Shown here: positions 51,394 through 53,528 of the stretch, in pieces | Layout of the letters: the number at the start of each line of letters is the position of its first letter | How positions within the stretch are numbered: the first letter of the stretch is position 1 | NCBI GenBank assembly: GCA_902406105.1 | Contig: CABPCP010000010.1 | Location: 1-53,528, forward strand | DNA: 53,528 bases | DNA from: an uncultured Mordavella sp. | Lineage (GTDB): Bacteria; Bacillota; Clostridia; Lachnospirales; Lachnospiraceae | Direction of reading: 5' to 3' | Translations under genes and position numbers: made by a program | Notes under the pieces: model-generated | Databases searched by the model: none | What the model was told of the DNA's origin: nothing | What the model saw: the letters and a program-made list of their open reading frames with translations, nothing else

Positions 51394-52635
51394 TCAGACA
51401 GATCCTAGTTTCCTAAAAACACTCCTTGAATACCAAGTAATAAGTATGGAGGCAATCGATGCAATGAGCATTACCGCCCAAGCTCTTTCAGCGCATATGT
51501 CAAATAAAACCCCATAAATCATTTGTCCCAGCGGTTGTCCGCACATAGCAACGGAAACTAATGCAGCCATAATTTTCCCGACCAACTCTGGCGGCGTCTG
51601 CGTCTGGGCCACAGTATAGATCTGCACGACAAATACTGTGGATACTCCCATAGCGGCAAAACACATAGTAGTAATTATCCAGTAAGAAATCATTTCCGGC
51701 AGTCCAAGCATCAGTGAAATTCCCATTAAAAATACTGAAACCGAGCAAATCAACAGCAATACATATAAATTCCCCAGTTTTATTCTTTTTGTCACTATTC
51801 CAGCGAAAAAACCTCCGCATAATCCTCCTAAAGAAAGTGCCGCCTGGGAAAAGCCATACCATATATCAGACATATTCAAAACTTCTGAAATCAATATTGG
51901 CAGCCCTACAATCAGTACCGCGCTTAATACCAGATTAAAAATACATACCAGAATAATTACACAGATAAATATCGGCTGATCCTGTTTCAAAAAGCGGAAA
52001 CTTTCTTTCAAATCATTGATCACGGCTGCGGCAGCCCCTGTTTCGCAGCTGCGTTTTTGATATGGTATATGTATAAAAATTTCCATAACCGCTGATAAAG
52101 CAAAGCAAACGATACTCGCGGCCAGGATTGGCCAAATTCCATAAAATTGGAGAATAACTCCGCCAATTGCAGGTCCCGCGAAATTAGCCAAAGTATTTAC
52201 CTGGTTGATTACCGCGTTTCCCATAGAAAGTTTCTCCATCGGAACAAGCAGGGGTACGCTTGCCTGCACGGAAGGCTGATAAGCCCCGGAAATTCCATAC
52301 ATCAGCATTAAAAACACAATAAATAAAGGAACCATTGGAACTTTGCCAAACAAAAAATAGAATACGGTAATGATAATCGCTGTGCTAAAATCCAAGCCGA
52401 CCATAATATTTCGCTTATTTATCCTGTCCGCAAGAATCCCGCCTGCCATTGATAAAACAACCATAGGAAGAAAAGAGCAGGCTGTTACGAGCCCGAACAG
52501 GGTAGATGAACCAGTTTCTTTCAGCAAATAGTAGGGCAGCGCAAAACGCAGAATCGCGTTGCCAAATAGGGAAATAACCTGCCCAATTACCACAAGAGTA
52601 AAATCTCGATTAAAAAGTTTATTCTTCATTTCCAA
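51394..52635 (-). CDS. MFS transporter, multidrug-efflux type
   Basis: 413 aa, twelve predicted membrane helices in two halves; the loop between helices 2 and 3 has GGILADRINKRNIMVGLDF, a version of the MFS motif A. The best start is TTG at 52635, 9 bp after AAGGAGG; an ATG two codons later is possible. Resembles macrolide-efflux-like (Mef) and bacillibactin-type exporters. Follows a TetR gene and a TetR-type operator, so it is probably an inducible exporter. Confidence 0.9.
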   Translation of the reverse strand: MEMKNKLFNRDFTLVVIGQVISLFGNAILRFALPYYLLKETGSSTLFGLVTACSFLPMVVLSMAGGILADRINKRNIMVGLDFSTAIIITVFYFLFGKVPMVPLFIVFLMLMYGISGAYQPSVQASVPLLVPMEKLSMGNAVINQVNTLANFAGPAIGGVILQFYGIWPILAASIVCFALSAVMEIFIHIPYQKRSCETGAAAAVINDLKESFRFLKQDQPIFICVIILVCIFNLVLSAVLIVGLPILISEVLNMSDIWYGFSQAALSLGGLCGGFFAGIVTKRIKLGNLYVLLLICSVSVFLMGISLMLGLPEMISYWIITTMCFAAMGVSTVFVVQIYTVAQTQTPPELVGKIMAALVSVAMCGQPLGQMIYGVLFDICAERAWAVMLIASIASILITWYSRSVFRKLGSV

Positions 52636-52663
52636 AACCTTTTTCCTCCTTAAAATAATTTAT

Positions 52664-52680
52664 AAACCGACCGTCGGTTT
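52664..52680. promoter_or_regulatory. TetR-type operator upstream of the MFS gene
   Basis: Perfect 17-bp palindrome AAACCGAC-C-GTCGGTTT, about 29 bp before the MFS start. A related sequence (ACAGACCGATGGTTTGT) is at the promoter of the TetR gene. Confidence 0.75.
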
Positions 52681-52742
52681 TTATAATTGATAAAAATAAA
52701 CCGCACTTGCTTGGCGCAGTTTATTTTTATCATCTTCATCCA

Positions 52743-53381
52743 TTACTTATTACAGAGTCGAAGTAAAGCAGAAATCGTATTATCGTCTAACAAACTATCA
52801 ATACCTAAACCGTTTAAAAGCATATTAAACGTGTCGCATCTTTTTTTCATTCCGTCTATATCTGTCATTTTAACCAAAGGATTCAACCATACATTTGTCA
52901 GTATCATGATCGCTTCCGCGATCTCATGCGGATTTTCAATCTCAATCGAACCATCCTTCATACCTTCCGTCAAGATCGGTTCTACAAAATGCGGAGCTGC
53001 AAAGTCGTATATCTGTTCTATCTGCATTGCCAGAAAGCGCGGATTGTTCAGCAGACATGGGGACACTGTGAGCAATACACTTTGATTGGAATGAAGCACC
53101 GCTGTCTGGAATATTTTTCTCAATTTTTCAATAGCGTTTAAATTATGATCATCCCTTATTTCTGCAAATATTTCTGCATTTTCATTTCCAAGGCGGTGAA
53201 AGATTGCTTTTAATATATCTTCCTTGGAATCAAAGTGATGGTAGATTGCTCCTTTAGATAGTTTCGTTTCATTGATAATATCCTGTAATGAAGTATTGTC
53301 ATACCCCTTTTCAGAAAACAGTCCGGCAGATACATCCAAAATTAATTTCATTGTTTCTTCCGGATATTTATTCCGTGCCAT
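52743..53381 (-). CDS. TetR/AcrR family transcriptional regulator
   Basis: 212 aa. N-terminal TetR motif: GYDNTSLQDIINETKLSKGAIYHHFDSKEDIL (about 25-56), typical of AcrR-like repressors of efflux pumps. C-terminal ligand domain helical. ATG with GGAGGTG upstream. It is 107 bp upstream of the MFS gene on the same strand, and both genes have related operator sequences. Confidence 0.92.
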   Translation of the reverse strand: MARNKYPEETMKLILDVSAGLFSEKGYDNTSLQDIINETKLSKGAIYHHFDSKEDILKAIFHRLGNENAEIFAEIRDDHNLNAIEKLRKIFQTAVLHSNQSVLLTVSPCLLNNPRFLAMQIEQIYDFAAPHFVEPILTEGMKDGSIEIENPHEIAEAIMILTNVWLNPLVKMTDIDGMKKRCDTFNMLLNGLGIDSLLDDNTISALLRLCNK

Positions 53382-53395
53382 ATTTCACCTCCGCA

Positions 53396-53446
53396 TACAA
53401 ACCATCGGTCTGTATATAGTATAGATTCCCGCGGGAGCTCTGTCAA
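53396..53446 (-). promoter_or_regulatory. Promoter and operator of the TetR gene
   Basis: TTGACA (53441-53446) and TATACT (53418-53423) on the minus strand, 17-bp spacer. The operator-like ACAGACCGATGGTTTGT (53396-53412) lies just past the transcription start. Confidence 0.7.
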
Positions 53447-53474
53447 GGAATTTTTCAGCATAATTTTCCAGCAA

Positions 53475-53528
53475 ATCGAGTAGGAGGAAATTCCTCTGAT
53501 TGAGGAATTTCCGTCCTCTCACACCACC
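53475..53528 (-). mobile_element. 3' end of a group II intron, cut by the window edge
   Basis: On the minus strand the segment reads GGTGGTGTGAGAGGACGG, a domain V exit and linker pattern, then a domain VI hairpin (GGAAATTCCTC, 53502-53512 strand-complement, with its mate 53486-53496) and ends CCTACTCGAT. The A seven bases from the end is in the branch-point position and the 3' end AT is typical. The rest of the intron and any reverse transcriptase would be past the right edge. Confidence 0.72.

Overview
The window looks like a chromosomal segment of a Gram-positive anaerobe of the Clostridia, most likely a gut Lachnospiraceae. The evidence is moderate GC, strong AGGAGG ribosome binding sites, frequent TTG and GTG starts, a 2[4Fe-4S] ferredoxin, a class B sortase, lipobox transporters, and gene blocks in Firmicute order (gdpP-rplI-dnaB, rpsF-ssb-rpsR, rpsL-rpsG-fusA-tuf). 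I cannot name the species from sequence alone. No rRNA, tRNA or CRISPR array was seen.

Layout. 1-7.5 kb: a sugar operon (DUF4867 protein, fucose-isomerase-like protein, xylulokinase) with an AraC regulator, a YitT membrane protein, a PfkB kinase and a HAD phosphatase. 7.6-12.5 kb: the str operon on the minus strand, with an unusually long, structured rpsL-rpsG spacer. 12.5-20 kb: HD hydrolase, sugar-binding lipoprotein, ferredoxin, amidase, then dnaB-rplI-gdpP. 20.2-30.7 kb: a galacto-N-biose/lacto-N-biose locus, with an ABC importer, a GH112 phosphorylase, an N-acetylhexosamine-1-kinase homologue, a GalU/RfbA-type nucleotidyltransferase and GalE. 30.7-35.2 kb: MBL hydrolase, rpsF-ssb-rpsR with a structured leader, DUF951, sortase B and an L-cysteine-desulfidase-family enzyme. 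35.3-37.9 kb: a compact plus-strand cluster of little-known genes (membrane zinc ribbon, DUF5685, J-domain protein, flavodoxin). 38-44.8 kb: DMT exporter, carboxymuconolactone-decarboxylase/cupin pair, a DUF134-NifX fusion, an epimerase and small membrane proteins. 44.9-47.3 kb: a TetR-controlled flavin reductase/aldo-keto reductase operon. 47.3-51.4 kb: a decayed zone with a truncated P-type ATPase, a broken RelA/SpoT-type synthetase and a broken GNAT-BAAT chimera, around an intact phosphodiester glycosidase. 51.4-53.5 kb: an MFS exporter, its TetR regulator, and the 3' end of a group II intron running off the right edge.

How the genes work together. The importer brings in a Gal-beta-1,3-HexNAc disaccharide; the GH112 enzyme phosphorolyses it to Gal-1-P and HexNAc; the kinase phosphorylates HexNAc at C1; the nucleotidyltransferase and GalE move both sugars through UDP-sugars into central metabolism. 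This differs from the bifidobacterial lnp pathway, where a GalT-type uridylyltransferase does the nucleotide step. A family of GC-rich palindromes, most of them next to a TGCCCTGTnCCC tag, is scattered through the window at gene ends and in two 5' leaders. It is the clearest structure that ordinary gene annotation leaves unexplained.
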